Below are positions 32,854 through 42,214 of a stretch of DNA of 64,000 nucleotides, in pieces. Position 1 is the first letter of the stretch. Every line of letters starts with the position of its first letter. Source of the stretch: Orientallactaga sibirica (taxonomy: Eukaryota > Chordata > Mammalia > Rodentia > Dipodidae); the NCBI GenBank assembly GCA_036365145.1, contig JAEOAD010000888.1, forward strand, positions 1,116,001 to 1,180,000, given 5' to 3'. Position numbers and translations under genes: made by a program. Under the pieces are notes generated by a model. It did no database searches, had not been told where the DNA came from, and was given only the letters and a program-made list of their open reading frames with translations.

Positions 32854-33087
32854 GGGGCTGGAGAGATGGTTTAGTGGTTAAGACACTTGCCTGCAAAGTC
32901 CAAGGACTCATGTTTGACTCTCCAAGCTCCACGTTAGCCAAACTCACAGCGATGCAAGCACTCAAGGTTGCATATGTGCACAAGGGGGTGCACCCATCTG
33001 GAGTTTGATTCCAGTGGCTGGAGGCCCTGGCACACCAATTCTCCCCCTCTATCTCTCACTCACTCTCTCACTCTCACATAAAAAAAG
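32854..33087 (+). mobile_element. tRNA-derived SINE, long subtype
   Basis: 'ggggctggagagatggttta', 'gatgcaagcactcaagg' and 'gtgcacaagggggtgcac', CT-rich run and short A tail. Confidence 0.93.
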
Positions 33088-33119
33088 GTAGTCTGTTGGG
33101 CTTGCCTCAAAAAAAAAAA

Positions 33120-33320
33120 GCATTTATTTTAGGGAGGGGGAAGGAAAGGAGGGAAGGAGAGAGAGAGAATGAGCATGCCAATACCACTTGCTATTACAAA
33201 AGAACTCCAGACACATGTACCACTATATATATCTAGCTTTACATGGGTGCTAGAGAATCAAACCTGGGTCAGCAGGCCTTGCAAGCAAGCACCTTTAACT
33301 GCTGAGCCATCTCCCCAGCT
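33120..33320 (-). mobile_element. tRNA-derived SINE, short subtype
   Basis: Reversed copy with GA-rich arm and head 'gagccatctccccagc'. Right flank 'aaacacactatttttaac' resembles the left flank of the preceding SINE. Confidence 0.9.
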
Positions 33321-33349
33321 CAGAAACACACTATTTTTAACTTCCATTC

Positions 33350-33480
33350 TCTAATGGTGAAACAGAGGTTTAGTGAGATTAAGGAATTTGGCCAAAGTCC
33401 CCGCAGTCAGGTAAATGATGAATAGAGGATCTGAACCTGGCTCTGAAGCCTGAGGTCTCGGCCTCTGCATTGCTGTGGTG
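33350..33480 (-). mobile_element. MIR
   Basis: 'ggtgaaacagaggtttagtg', 'gaatttggccaaagtccc', 'ggatctgaacctggctct': a clean reversed MIR core. Confidence 0.8.
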
Positions 33481-33585
33481 CTCAGATGGGTAAAGATATG
33501 ATAATGCAGAAAGGAAAGGGTGAAGGGAAGAGCTATTTCAAGCTTCTGTCATGAGCCCAGCACATTTCAAAATTCACAAGCATCC

Positions 33586-33965
33586 AGCTGGGGAGATGAA
33601 GCAGTGGGTCAAATGCTTGCCACACAAGCGTGAGTTGATGCTCAGTTTCCATTCAAAAAGCTGGGACCACAGCTGGGGGAGGGGCTCAGTGGATAAAGCA
33701 CTTGCCACTCAAGCCAGGGTACCTCAAATCCAGGGCACCTCTATAATCCAGCACTCTGGCTGTGAGGTGGGAGATGGAGAAAGGAGAATTTTCTAGATGC
33801 TCATGGTGAGCGCTGCAAAGACAGATAGCAGAGCAAGGTTCAGAGAGAAATGGTGACGCAAATGAGGTAGAAGGTCAAGGACTGACCCCAACGTTGTCTC
33901 TGACCTTCACACACATGCTGGGACATGTGTTCACCTGCTCTCACACACACTTGAACATGCCCACC
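33586..33965 (+). mobile_element. B4-type chimeric SINE, possibly two heads
   Basis: 'cagctggggagatgaagc' at the left and a second head-like 'cagctgggggaggggctc' near 33669, then 'gaggtgggagatggagaa' and CA-rich 'ctctcacacacacttg'. The retroviral LTR follows at once. Confidence 0.6.
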
Positions 33966-34206
33966 TGTATGGCACAATGCAGGACTGGCCCTAGCCAGAC
34001 TGCATGCTAAAAGAAACCAGGCCACACCCCTCGGGTTTTCTCACCAGGATGGCTGGTAGTCAATGACGGGTAAGACCCCAGGAGATGGGGCAACCTAAGA
34101 CAGGCACCATCGCATGTGATGATCCCTTGGGACCTGGGATCAACAATGGCTTGGCAAAGAACCATGCCTCCCAGGGTTGCCAATAATAAAAACAAAAAGG
34201 AGGTTA
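33966..34206 (+). mobile_element. Endogenous retrovirus remnant: LTR edge plus internal 3' end
   Basis: 33966-34021 repeats the first 56 bp of the LTR at 34207 with about six mismatches. 34022-34187 is internal-looking, and 34188-34203 is a polypurine tract (AAAAACAAAAAGGAGG) directly before the LTR, as expected for the primer site of plus-strand synthesis. Reading: a 5' LTR edge joined by a deletion to the 3' end of the internal region. Noncoding. Confidence 0.55.
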
Positions 34207-34564
34207 TGTATGGCACAATGCAGGTCGGGCCCTAACCAGACCGCATGCCAGAAGAAACCAGGAAATGGCTTCTGTGGACATGGCATCCTGCACAGGCCTG
34301 TCCCATGCTCGCGAGAAACCTGCTACAAGATGATCTGTCTGGATCTGTTTGGTCACAAAAAGGGGACCACCCCATACAATGATTGGCCAGCCAAGCCCCT
34401 TAAAACCCCCTACACTTCCTTGAATAAACCAGTTTGCTGCAGTTTGCCCTTTGCTTGCTTCCACCCAACTCCCAGAGACTGTGTCGTGACTCTGTGCCTC
34501 TCACCCCCAACTCGGCAGAGACCCTGCCGTCCCTCCTGGGCTGGCCCTAGGAGGAACCCCAACA
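34207..34564 (+). mobile_element. Endogenous retrovirus 3' LTR, class I-like
   Basis: Starts TGTATGG and ends near AACA. Inverted CCAAT box ATTGG at 34382-34386, TATA-like 'cttaaaa' at about 34399, AATAAA at 34423-34428, then a C-rich U5. This U3-R-U5 order and size (about 358 bp) fit a gammaretrovirus-type LTR. The 141-codon frame over it is incidental. No gag, pol or env is present. Confidence 0.65.
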
Positions 34565-34604
34565 CCCACACCCACACAAAGTTTCTTAAATTCTTTTTTT
34601 AAAG

Positions 34605-34860
34605 CTGAACCCAGTAGTGCATGCCTGCAATCCCAGTTGTTGGGAGGCAGACGCAGGAGGATTCTCAAGGCTTATTAGCAAGCCAGTCTACCTAAATCTA
34701 TGATCTCTAGAGTCAGCAAGAAAGCTTGTCTCAGAGAATGAGGTGGAGAGTGACTGAGGAAGACACTCTGATATCAGTCTCTTGCCTCCACTTGCATGTG
34801 CACATGTGCACAAACACATATGACACAGCACACAAACATACACATGCCAAAAAAAACCCT
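34605..34860 (+). mobile_element. B4-type chimeric SINE, 3' part
   Basis: 'cccagtagtgcatgcctgc', 'gggaggcagacgcaggagg', 'gagagtgactgaggaagac' and a CA-rich end. Confidence 0.75.
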
Positions 34861-35211
34861 CACAAGTATGAATTGCCCTTAAATTGAAAGATGAACTTAA
34901 TGTGTTTCTTTGTCCAAACCAAATATAATCCAAGTTCAAATTCCACTCTCTCCACCCCTAGAACAAGCTGCCAAGCAGTTGAGTGGTAATTTATTGGCCT
35001 CTCCTTCTTTTTTCTGCAATCTCAGAATGTCCTACACCCCACATCACACTCAGAGGCTGTTCTCCCACTGAGCTGTTCTGTTTCCACTTGGGGGTAGCAA
35101 AGGGCTCAGAGATATCTCTAACCCTCTCTTCCTTCCCAGACTTGCCAGATCTGACTATGTAAGGAAAATCCCATTCCTCTTCCTTGACAGTGAGTACAAA
35201 CTCAAGTCTTT
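34861..35211. other. Unassigned stretch
   Basis: No gene or repeat recognised. Confidence 0.4.
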
Positions 35212-35384
35212 TTAATTTACTTATTTATTTTCAAGCGGGGGTGGGGGGATGAGCATGCCACGGCAAATGAACTCCAGATGAATGTGCCATTTTGTGCATC
35301 TGGCTTTATGTAGGTACTAGAGAATCGAACCTATGCTGTCAGGCTCTGCAAACAAGCACCTTTATCCACTTAGTAATCCATTCT
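35212..35384 (-). mobile_element. tRNA-derived SINE, short subtype
   Basis: 'ttgtgcatctggctttatg' and 'tagagaatcgaacctatg' with a worn head. Confidence 0.85.
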
Positions 35385-35515
35385 GTTGGTGTTTTGTTGT
35401 TGTTGTTGTTATAGGGGGTCTCACTCTAGCCTAGGCTAACCTAGAACTCATAGCGACCCTCCTACCTCTGTTTCCTGGGTGCTGGGATTAAAGGCGTGTG
35501 CCATTGTGCCCAGCC
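35385..35515 (-). mobile_element. B1 SINE
   Basis: (TTG)n tail, 'gtctcactctagcctagg' and 'gggattaaaggcgtgtgcc'. Right flank 'caaactcaaatctt' resembles 'caaactcaagtctt' left of the SINE before it. Confidence 0.93.
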
Positions 35516-35530
35516 AAACTCAAATCTTAA

Positions 35531-35944
35531 AGGATGCAAACACCCATTCAGCCTCCTGAAGAGAGAAGGACAGGCGCATCCCAGCCTTCTCTGATAAGCC
35601 TCCTGTGAGAACATCAGACACAACGCACTCCCCAGCAGGCTTGAATTCCTAATAAGTTCCTGTGCTGAACCTATGCTACCTCAATCAGTCCTCACCGCAG
35701 TGCTGGGTCATTTATCTGCAGGTTTAAGCGAGAGTGTATGGCTGGAATTCACTCTAGGCCTTGGTGTAAGTAGGTCACAGTCCTTCATGCCAAAGGCGGG
35801 TATGACATTAGAAGGAAGTACCAAGGAAATCCTTCCCCGCCTTCTCAGTGACTTATAAACATTTTAACTATTCAGTCCTCTAAACAACTTTATTATCATG
35901 GGTCAATGTTGGTGGTGTGCTCTTGAAGGCTGTGCCACCAAGGG
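35531..35944. other. Single-copy-looking stretch, no gene seen
   Basis: No repeat recognised and no credible exon. Confidence 0.4.
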
Positions 35945-36161
35945 CTGAGGAAATGGTTCAGTGTAAAGTGCCTGCCATTCAAGCATGAGGACCTAAGTTC
36001 GAATCCTCAGCACCCACAGAAAAGCTGGGTGTGATGGCATGAGTGGGTAACTCCAGCACTGGGGAGGTGAAGACAGGTAGCTCCCTAGGGCTTACTGATT
36101 ACCTACTCTAGCCAAAGCAGAGAGCTCTGTGTTCAGTGAGAGTCTCAAAATGTTAGATGGA

Positions 36162-36744
36162 CTGTGGACAGGAGAGGTCATGAGCCTTAGAGGAGTAACA
36201 CCTGCTGTTGTCTGGCTAAATATATATATTATGTCTACCAAAGTGCCCTGTAAGCACTTTTCTTAATGTTCATACCCATATATGAATGCTACTCTCCCTT
36301 TTGGTTAGAGAAGCTTCTCTTTTCAGATGGCAGTGACACTGGGAAAACTCAAAAGGCACCATGGTGCTGAGAAGAAGGGACAGATGAGTGCTCAGCAATG
36401 AAACATCTCTATCACATCTTCCAAGGCTCAGGGTCCGTTGCAAAAGAGGTGGAAGAAAGAATGTAAGAGCAAAGGAAAGGCAGGACTCCTTACAACGTGC
36501 TCCTCCAGACACAAAATGGCCTGGATATCCATGACCTCACAGTGCCTGAAACTACCTACACAAGACCATCATAATAGGAGGAAAAGATGATGACATCAAA
36601 ATAGAAGAGAGACTAATTGAAAGGGGGAGGGGATATGATGGAGAGGGATTTGTGAAGGGGAAAATGGGGACGGGGAGGGAATTATCATGGCTTATTGTCT
36701 ATAATTATGGAAGCTGTCAATAAAATGTTAAAAAATAATCACCC
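36162..36744 (+). mobile_element. L1 3' UTR, copy 1
   Basis: 'gaggtcatgagccttagagg', 'gagaagcttctcttttcag', 'gaagaagggacagatgag', the G-rich tract at 36620-36680, 'ggaagctgtcaataaaatg' and A-rich end. Confidence 0.88.
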
Positions 36745-37168
36745 AAAAGGCAACATAGTGCTGAGAAGAAGGGATGGAGGAGTGCCCAGCACTGAAACAC
36801 CTCTGTCACACCCTCCAATGGCTCAGGGACCATTGCGGAAGAGGGGGCGGATAGAATGGAAGAGCCAAAGGAAGGATATGACCTCTTACAATGCAACTGC
36901 CCAGACAGAAATTGGCCTCGATATCCATGATCTTGCAGTGCCTAGCAATACCTTTGCAAGACCCTCAAAATAGAAGAAAAAGATGATGTCATCAAATTAA
37001 AAGAGAGACTAATGGAGAGAGGGAGGGGATATGATGGAGAGTGGAGTTCTAAAGTGGAATGGGGGAGGGGAGGGAAATATCAGGTGGGGTTTTTTTTGGT
37101 ATGTAAGAATAAAAGTCAATAAAAAATAATAATTAAAAAATAATAAGATTTTTTAAAAAGTTAAAAAA
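36745..37168 (+). mobile_element. L1 3' UTR, copy 2 in tandem
   Basis: Begins mid-UTR with 'caaaaggcaacatagtgctg' and repeats the rest of copy 1 through the G-rich tract to 'aaaagtcaataaaaaataat'. Closer to the copy at 62760-64000 than to copy 1 at several words ('gggatggaggagtgcccagc'). Confidence 0.85.
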
Positions 37169-37330
37169 TAAGATGGAGAGTGACTGAGAAAAACACCCCA
37201 TGTGGACAAGTGGCCTCCACACATATGCACACACAGATGCACATGCACACAGACATACATGTGTACTCATACACATAGGAACACATAAATACGTGTGCAC
37301 ACATACCACACACATGCAAACAAAAAGAAA

Positions 37331-37554
37331 AGGTTGAACAAGCATATCTCTAGGGGATCTGACTTGTAGTGTTGGCCAGTGTCCCTTATGTCAAGCCACC
37401 AGTGTGACAGGGATCTCCAAATGGGAGGAGGTTCTTGTCCTGAATTACCTGGAGAGGCTCATCGTGTGTCACTGCCAGCATGCACACAGGACAGCCACCA
37501 AGAGCCCCGGGAGCACAGCGCACAGTGCAATGGACTAGACTCGTTAGGAATTGA
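37331..37554. other. Unassigned stretch
   Basis: No repeat recognised. Precedes the putative regulatory block. Confidence 0.35.
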
Positions 37555-37734
37555 TGAGCCTTGCGTATTTATGACCTTTGATTTTAATTGCAAGTTTATA
37601 AAATTTAATTCTTAATAATGGCCATCTTTAACAAGCAGCTCCCAACGTTCCTGCTTATTAAACAGTTGGCCCTGATAAGCTTTCTCTGGCCTCTGCATAT
37701 CACCGGTCATTGTGATTAGTTCCATTTTAACTAA
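37555..37734. promoter_or_regulatory. Putative conserved noncoding element, AT-rich
   Basis: Repeat-free and dense in developmental-factor-type motifs: TGACCTTTGA at 37572-37581 (nuclear receptor-like) overlapping CTTTGAT at 37576-37582 (TCF/LEF-like), TAATTG near 37585, TTTATAAAATTTAAT near 37594, and ATTAAA and TGATAAGC further right. Function is inferred from composition. Conservation could not be tested. Confidence 0.45.
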
Positions 37735-37850
37735 GAGAACCTGAGGCCCTGGAAGGCTGAGGACCCTGCACCCCTTTCTAGGTCACTCGTCTAGAAAATG
37801 GCAAGGGGAGAGTTCAAACCCAGGCAATGCCCCCACTCCCTAGCTACGGC
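37735..37850 (-). mobile_element. MIR
   Basis: 'agaacctgaggccctggaag', 'ctaggtcactcgtctagaa', 'gagttcaaacccaggcaat'. Confidence 0.7.
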
Positions 37851-37994
37851 TTGTCCCTTCTGACCAGACAGCCCACTGGTTTTCTGTGCTTTTCTCAGAC
37901 ATACATCAGCTGCAAGGGCGAGACCCAGTAGCGCTTGGGGCTTACTGTGGTTTATTCCCAAGACCTTGGGAGTGAGTAAAGACATCTGCACCCG

Positions 37995-38095
37995 CAGCTA
38001 AGGCGTCGGCGCCCTGCGATTGGCTGTGGGGAGGACCACGCAGCCGGGCAGGCCTTGCCCCCGAGGCCGGACTGCGCCTGCGTCCAACCGCACAT
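37995..38095. promoter_or_regulatory. CpG-dense segment with inverted CCAAT box
   Basis: About eleven CpGs in roughly 90 bp, unique in the window, and an inverted CCAAT box (GATTGG at about 38018-38023). CpG retention suggests unmethylated germline DNA, as in promoters or developmental enhancers. No exon or TATA box is visible. Confidence 0.5.
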
Positions 38096-38425
38096 CTATT
38101 ATGGAAAGGAGGGCCCCTTAATGTAGCGCAAATTGTAGCTGGAACACAGGCAAATTGCCGGCTTTTACTAGCACATAAACTGAGCGGAACCTCTGAGATA
38201 GATCCGCATTACACTAAACGCCATCCATAATTCATACCTGCGGCAGAAGCGCTTCCCTCTCCTCTCCGGGCTGGGCCCATCTATTATTGATGGGGCCCTG
38301 AGAAGGCCCCAGCCATCTGCCCGCGTGGCCCATCCCTCAGGCGGTGGCGACGCTTTATTCATCAGAATCAACACCCAATTAGTTTCTTAGCAGGCCCCAG
38401 AGGGAGGATTATCGGAGGAATCGGA
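38096..38425. promoter_or_regulatory. Putative conserved noncoding element with GC-clamped inverted repeat
   Basis: Repeat-free. Inverted repeat GGGCCCATC (38273-38281) and GATGGGGCCC (38289-38298) around TATTATT. CAATTAG at about 38376, GGATTA at 38406-38411 (bicoid-class homeodomain-like), 'ccataattcatacc' near 38225, TTTATTC near 38354. CpGs stay frequent. Confidence 0.5.
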
Positions 38426-38734
38426 ATGAGTGCTTCTAGACCAGCACCCCCAGTGCCACCCCTGCCGGGCTGATCCATACCCGCAGGCTTGGCAGCAGCA
38501 GGCCTGCGCTCCTGCTCGCTCTGAAATGTGGCATCCGCCTTCCAGACTCAAGACGCATCCCTGCCTCTGCGCAGAGGGCTGGTGAACCAGAGTTTCGGGC
38601 TGTCTGGGAGAGAAGCCACTGCATCCCCCAGCAAGGAGGTTAAGCCACTGCAGGGAGTCGCTTCCTGCCACACCTGAGTGCTGGGGGGAAAAAAAAATAA
38701 TAAAATACCAATTATATTCTGGGGCCTTCGAAAA
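38426..38734. other. GC-rich single-copy-looking stretch
   Basis: Continues the CpG-bearing island without repeats. A 138-codon reverse frame (38387-38803) spans it and the MIR beyond, so it is unlikely to be coding. Confidence 0.45.
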
Positions 38735-38890
38735 AGTTCTGACAACCCTGTAAGATTCCCGCCACCTTATAGATGGGGAAACAAGTAGCCTAGCCAAGGC
38801 CACTCAACCTAGTAGGTGACAGGGACAAGTTTTTGAGCCCAGAAAACCTGGTGCCAAAGTCCAGTCTTAACCACTGCTCCATGCTGCCAT
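38735..38890 (-). mobile_element. MIR
   Basis: 'accttatagatggggaaac', 'agccaaggccactcaacc', 'gtccagtcttaaccactgct': very clear reversed MIR. Confidence 0.88.
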
Positions 38891-39084
38891 CTAGAGGAGG
38901 AGTGGTGGGAACGCACAAGCTGCGTCCAGGGAGTGGCAAAGGTAAGGTGACACACAGCAGCAAACACACACTGCCTGCTGACAAAAACAAACAAAAAAGC
39001 TCTTCAACCAACTAGTTAAGTGAAGAGGACATGCGCTTGATGGACAGCTGTTTCATATGTGGCTTATGGCTCTATTGGATGATT

Positions 39085-39273
39085 ATTTTTTTATTTGCAA
39101 GCAGAGAGAAACAGAAAAGAGGGGGGAGAGAGAGAAAAAAATGAGAATGGACGCACCAGGGCCTTCAGCCCCTGCAGATGTATTCCAGGTGGCACGTATC
39201 TGGTTTTAACAGGGTACTGAGGAATCAAACCTGGGTCGTTAGTGCCTTAACCACTGAGCCAGCTCTCCAGCCC
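39085..39273 (-). mobile_element. tRNA-derived SINE, short subtype
   Basis: 'atttgcaagcagagagaaa', 'gcacgtatctggttttaac', head 'gagccagctctccagccc'. Confidence 0.88.
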
Positions 39274-39419
39274 AGATGACCAATTGTCAAATAACTAAAT
39301 GAATTAATGGCTATTAATACCTGTGGCTTTAAAAAGATACATCTTTCTTTCCCCTCCTCTTTTTTTCTTTCTTTTCCTATTTCTCTCTCTCTCCCCCCCC
39401 CCGCCTCTTTCCTCCTTCC

Positions 39420-39525
39420 TTTAATTTTTGAATCAAGGTTTCCATGTGTAGCTCAAGACTGTCCTCCAACTTGCAGTCCTCCTGCCTCAGCCTTCCAAGG
39501 GCTGAGACTCCAGGCCTGGCTGGAA
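39420..39525 (-). mobile_element. B1 SINE fragment, old
   Basis: 'aaggtttccatgtgtagctc' and 'cctcctgcctcagccttcc'. Confidence 0.65.
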
Positions 39526-39664
39526 GACTCCATCTTCCTAAGATGAGTCTCAGGGAGGGGGTGGAAGACACTCTTGGCTCATAAAAGGTTGAGCTGCTCT
39601 AGACAAAGGGGAAGCCATCTGGGTTTGGAGCTGAAAAAAAGCGAACATCAGAAGCTGGCTTCTG

Positions 39665-39835
39665 TTACACACCTTCCCAGGTGCCAGGCACTGTGCCTGG
39701 CCTGAGGAGGCAGGAATAAGTAACATGTGGATTCTGACTAGTCGGCTAGGGAAAGACACATGTGCACAGCTAACTGTAACATGTGACAGGATAACAGAGC
39801 TGGGTACAAGCCAAGGACCCTCTCAACCATGCCTT
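39665..39835 (-). mobile_element. L2 LINE fragment, antisense
   Basis: 'aggtgccaggcactgtgcct' followed by 'ggcaggaataagtaaca', typical of a reversed L2 end. Confidence 0.6.
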
Positions 39836-39852
39836 TTTCTCCCCATCTATTC

Positions 39853-40194
39853 CAGTTACCTTCTTATTGCTGGGAAAAAACACCTGACTAAAAGCAGCTT
39901 ACGGAAGGAAAGAGTATATTTCTGACTTACAGTTCTGAGAAGTTTCATCATGGTGGGGAAAGCATAACTGGAGCAAACAGCCAGGTGTCACATCTCCACA
40001 TCAGCATTCAGGAAGCAGCCAGAGAAAGCTGAATGTAGCAAGCAGGGATGGTCTATAACATCCCAAGGCCTGCCCCCAGTGACATACTTCCTGCTCCACA
40101 ACCTTTCCAAACAGCGCCACCGACTGGGGATTACATATTCAAACACATGAGGCTATGGGGATGTTTTCTAGTTAAACCACCACACCACCTCAGG
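39853..40194 (-). mobile_element. MaLR-type solo LTR (ORR1/MTD-like)
   Basis: Left 'cagttaccttcttattgctg', middle 'cagtgacatacttcctgct', right 'gaggctatggggatgtttt' to 'gttaaaccaccaca'. Same layout as the ends of the element at 49244-51070. Confidence 0.8.
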
Positions 40195-40334
40195 GGAGGC
40201 AGACCCTGGCCTGAGGAATTTATACAATGTCATGAGCTGGTGCAACTCCAAACACAAGCCCTCCATGCTCTGCCCAGCTCTCATCCTGCTCAGTCATTTT
40301 GTAAAGTGTCCCTAGTCACCTCCCTCTTTAATTT

Positions 40335-40655
40335 TCTTTATTGCAGTTGTATGTGTGCAGGTGAGTACGTATCCACCTGTGTGTGCATGTACGTGGAGGC
40401 CAGAGGTAAATGTCAAGTGTCTTCCTCTCTGCCTTATTTATTGAGACAAGGTCTCTTTGAACCCAGTGCTCACTGATTCAGTTAGTCTAGCTAACCAGCT
40501 TGCCCCAAGGATCCACCTATCTCCACCTCCCAAGCACTGTGGTTATGGTGCACACCACCACTCCCAGCATCCATTGGGGTGCTGCAGATCCAAACTCAAG
40601 TCCTCGCACTTGTATAGCAAGTGATTTTGCCAACAGAGCCATCTGTCTAACCCCA
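40335..40655 (-). mobile_element. B4 SINE
   Basis: 'gtacgtggaggccagaggta', 'cctctctgccttatttattg', 'acctatctccacctccca', 'ccaacagagccatctgtct'. Confidence 0.88.
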
Positions 40656-41074
40656 AACTCCTTGCATATCTTGAAGTTAGTTCCTCGAACCTTGAACTGG
40701 CCCCCTGGAAAATTGTGAACAACCGTAGGAAGAGCTCACAACTTCTTCTAATCCACTAGCATCTGTACCTTCTGTCCTTCACATCTTACCTTTGTCTATC
40801 CCCTCTGTGGGAAAAGCTTGAACGATGGCCCATTTGGCTTGAGGACTATGATGGGCTCAAGACATAGAGATGTGTATGAACAGAAACCAAGATGCCTCAC
40901 GGACCTGAGAATGGAACCAGAAAGCGGAGGATGTGGAGCCAGGCAGATGTTGACTTACTAGGGGGGCATCAATGGAAAATCCACAGGCAGACAAGCACCA
41001 AATAACCTGAGATGGAGACAGAATGTGAGAGAGTCTTTGCCGGAGCAGAGTTCAGCAGGCACAAAACCCCATTG
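40656..41074. other. Unassigned stretch, no gene seen
   Basis: No repeat recognised. Confidence 0.4.
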
Positions 41075-41220
41075 CCAGTGGAGTCACTTTGGGCAAGTCT
41101 CTTAATCTCTCCAAGCAGCAGTGAACTTACTTCAAAGGGGATAACATTACTTTCCTCATAGCTCTCAAAGGGCTACAAGAGAAGTAAGCAAAGAATAAAT
41201 TAAAATAGCCACCACACAGT
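41075..41220 (+). mobile_element. MIR
   Basis: 'gtcactttgggcaagtctct', 'taatctctccaagcagcag', 'actttcctcatagctctc'. Confidence 0.75.
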
Positions 41221-41486
41221 GAAGCAGCCAGCCAGTGATGGTCACTACCCTTTGAGGACAAGTGTCTAAATAATGACATTACCTGATGCTGGCACTTCTA
41301 GAAAGCCCCAGTCATGCATGTTCTATGGCAGGCAGTAGAGTGGGCATGCTCATTCCCTTGGGATGGAAGAGAGGCAGAGCCCTTCACCCACTGCTGTTGC
41401 AAAGGCAGGAGGCAGATTCCTCCACTCAGATGATTTAATATCCCAGTACCCAGACCTGCTGTAATCAACTATCAATTCATGTCTGC

Positions 41487-41490
<4 letters not shown>

Positions 41491-41528
<38 letters not shown>

Positions 41529-41855
41529 GCGTGTGTGTGGACACTCGTGTGCCATGGTGTGCGTGCAGAGGTCAGAGGACAACTTTCAGGTGCTGGTCCT
41601 CCCCTCCCACCTTGTTTGAGGCAGGGGTTGTCTTTCTCAGTGCTGTTCACTGCTGCATTCACAGGCTAGCTGGTCTGCAAGCTTCCAGGAACCGCTCCTA
41701 TCCCCACCTGCCCTCTTGCCCTTAGTGTACTGGGGTCAAAGAAGCACAACACAGTTTCTGGCTTCTACATCTGATCTGGGAATCTGAACTCCTACACTCG
41801 GGCTTGAGCAGTGGGTGCTTTATCCATTGAACCATCTTCCCTGATCAATACTTTT
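41491..41855 (-). mobile_element. B4 SINE with (TG)n, diverged
   Basis: (TG)n at about 41491-41527, 'gcgtgcagaggtcagaggac', 'cttgtttgaggcaggggttg', 'gctttatccattgaaccatc'. Confidence 0.75.
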
Positions 41856-42214
41856 AGTGCTTCCCTTTATTCCCCCCCCCAAAAAAAAACATGTCCTGGT
41901 TGAGATGGCTAATTATATATCCTGCCTACAAAATGATTTACCTAGTTCATATCCTTACAAAGATTCCCATGGGAGAGACCTCTAGATGCCTCCAATGTCT
42001 CCTCTTTGGTCTCTTGCTACTGAATCTCCCCATGTGACTAATTCCAGCCAACAGATGTAAGCAAAGTGTGATATGTGACTCCAGGGAAATAGCTTTGATC
42101 TGGAGTTTCTACTGCTCACACGCAAATATGATTCCAGCTTCCCAGAACCCTCAGCTCTCTCTGTCTCAGATCATGGGGGACAAGAGGAGGCTAAAGGGAT
42201 GGAGTCATATGCTT
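41856..42214. other. Unassigned stretch, no gene seen
   Basis: C9/A10 homopolymer junction at about 41872-41889. No gene. Confidence 0.4.

Larger units (their letters stand above)
35945..37330 (+). mobile_element. B4-type chimeric SINE split by L1 3' ends
   Basis: Left part 35945-36161: 'ggctgaggaaatggttcag' to 'gagagtctcaaaatgttaga'. Right part from 37169: 'agatggagagtgactgaga' then CA-rich 'acacacagatgcacatgc'. These join into one SINE. 'ttagatgga' (36153-36161) and 'taagatgga' (37169-37177) bracket the insert. Confidence 0.75.

Noticed and set aside
34177..34602. 141-codon forward frame
   Set aside because: It overlies a retroviral LTR with ATTGG, TATA-like and AATAAA signals. No homology to a protein, and it ends in a CA-rich SINE tail.
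38387..38803. 138-codon reverse frame in the GC-rich island
   Set aside because: It reads into a clear MIR at 38735-38803, and low stop density is expected in GC-rich DNA. Kept only as a note in case of a transcribed CpG island.
40048..40476. 142-codon forward frame
   Set aside because: Runs from an antisense MaLR LTR into an antisense B4 SINE.
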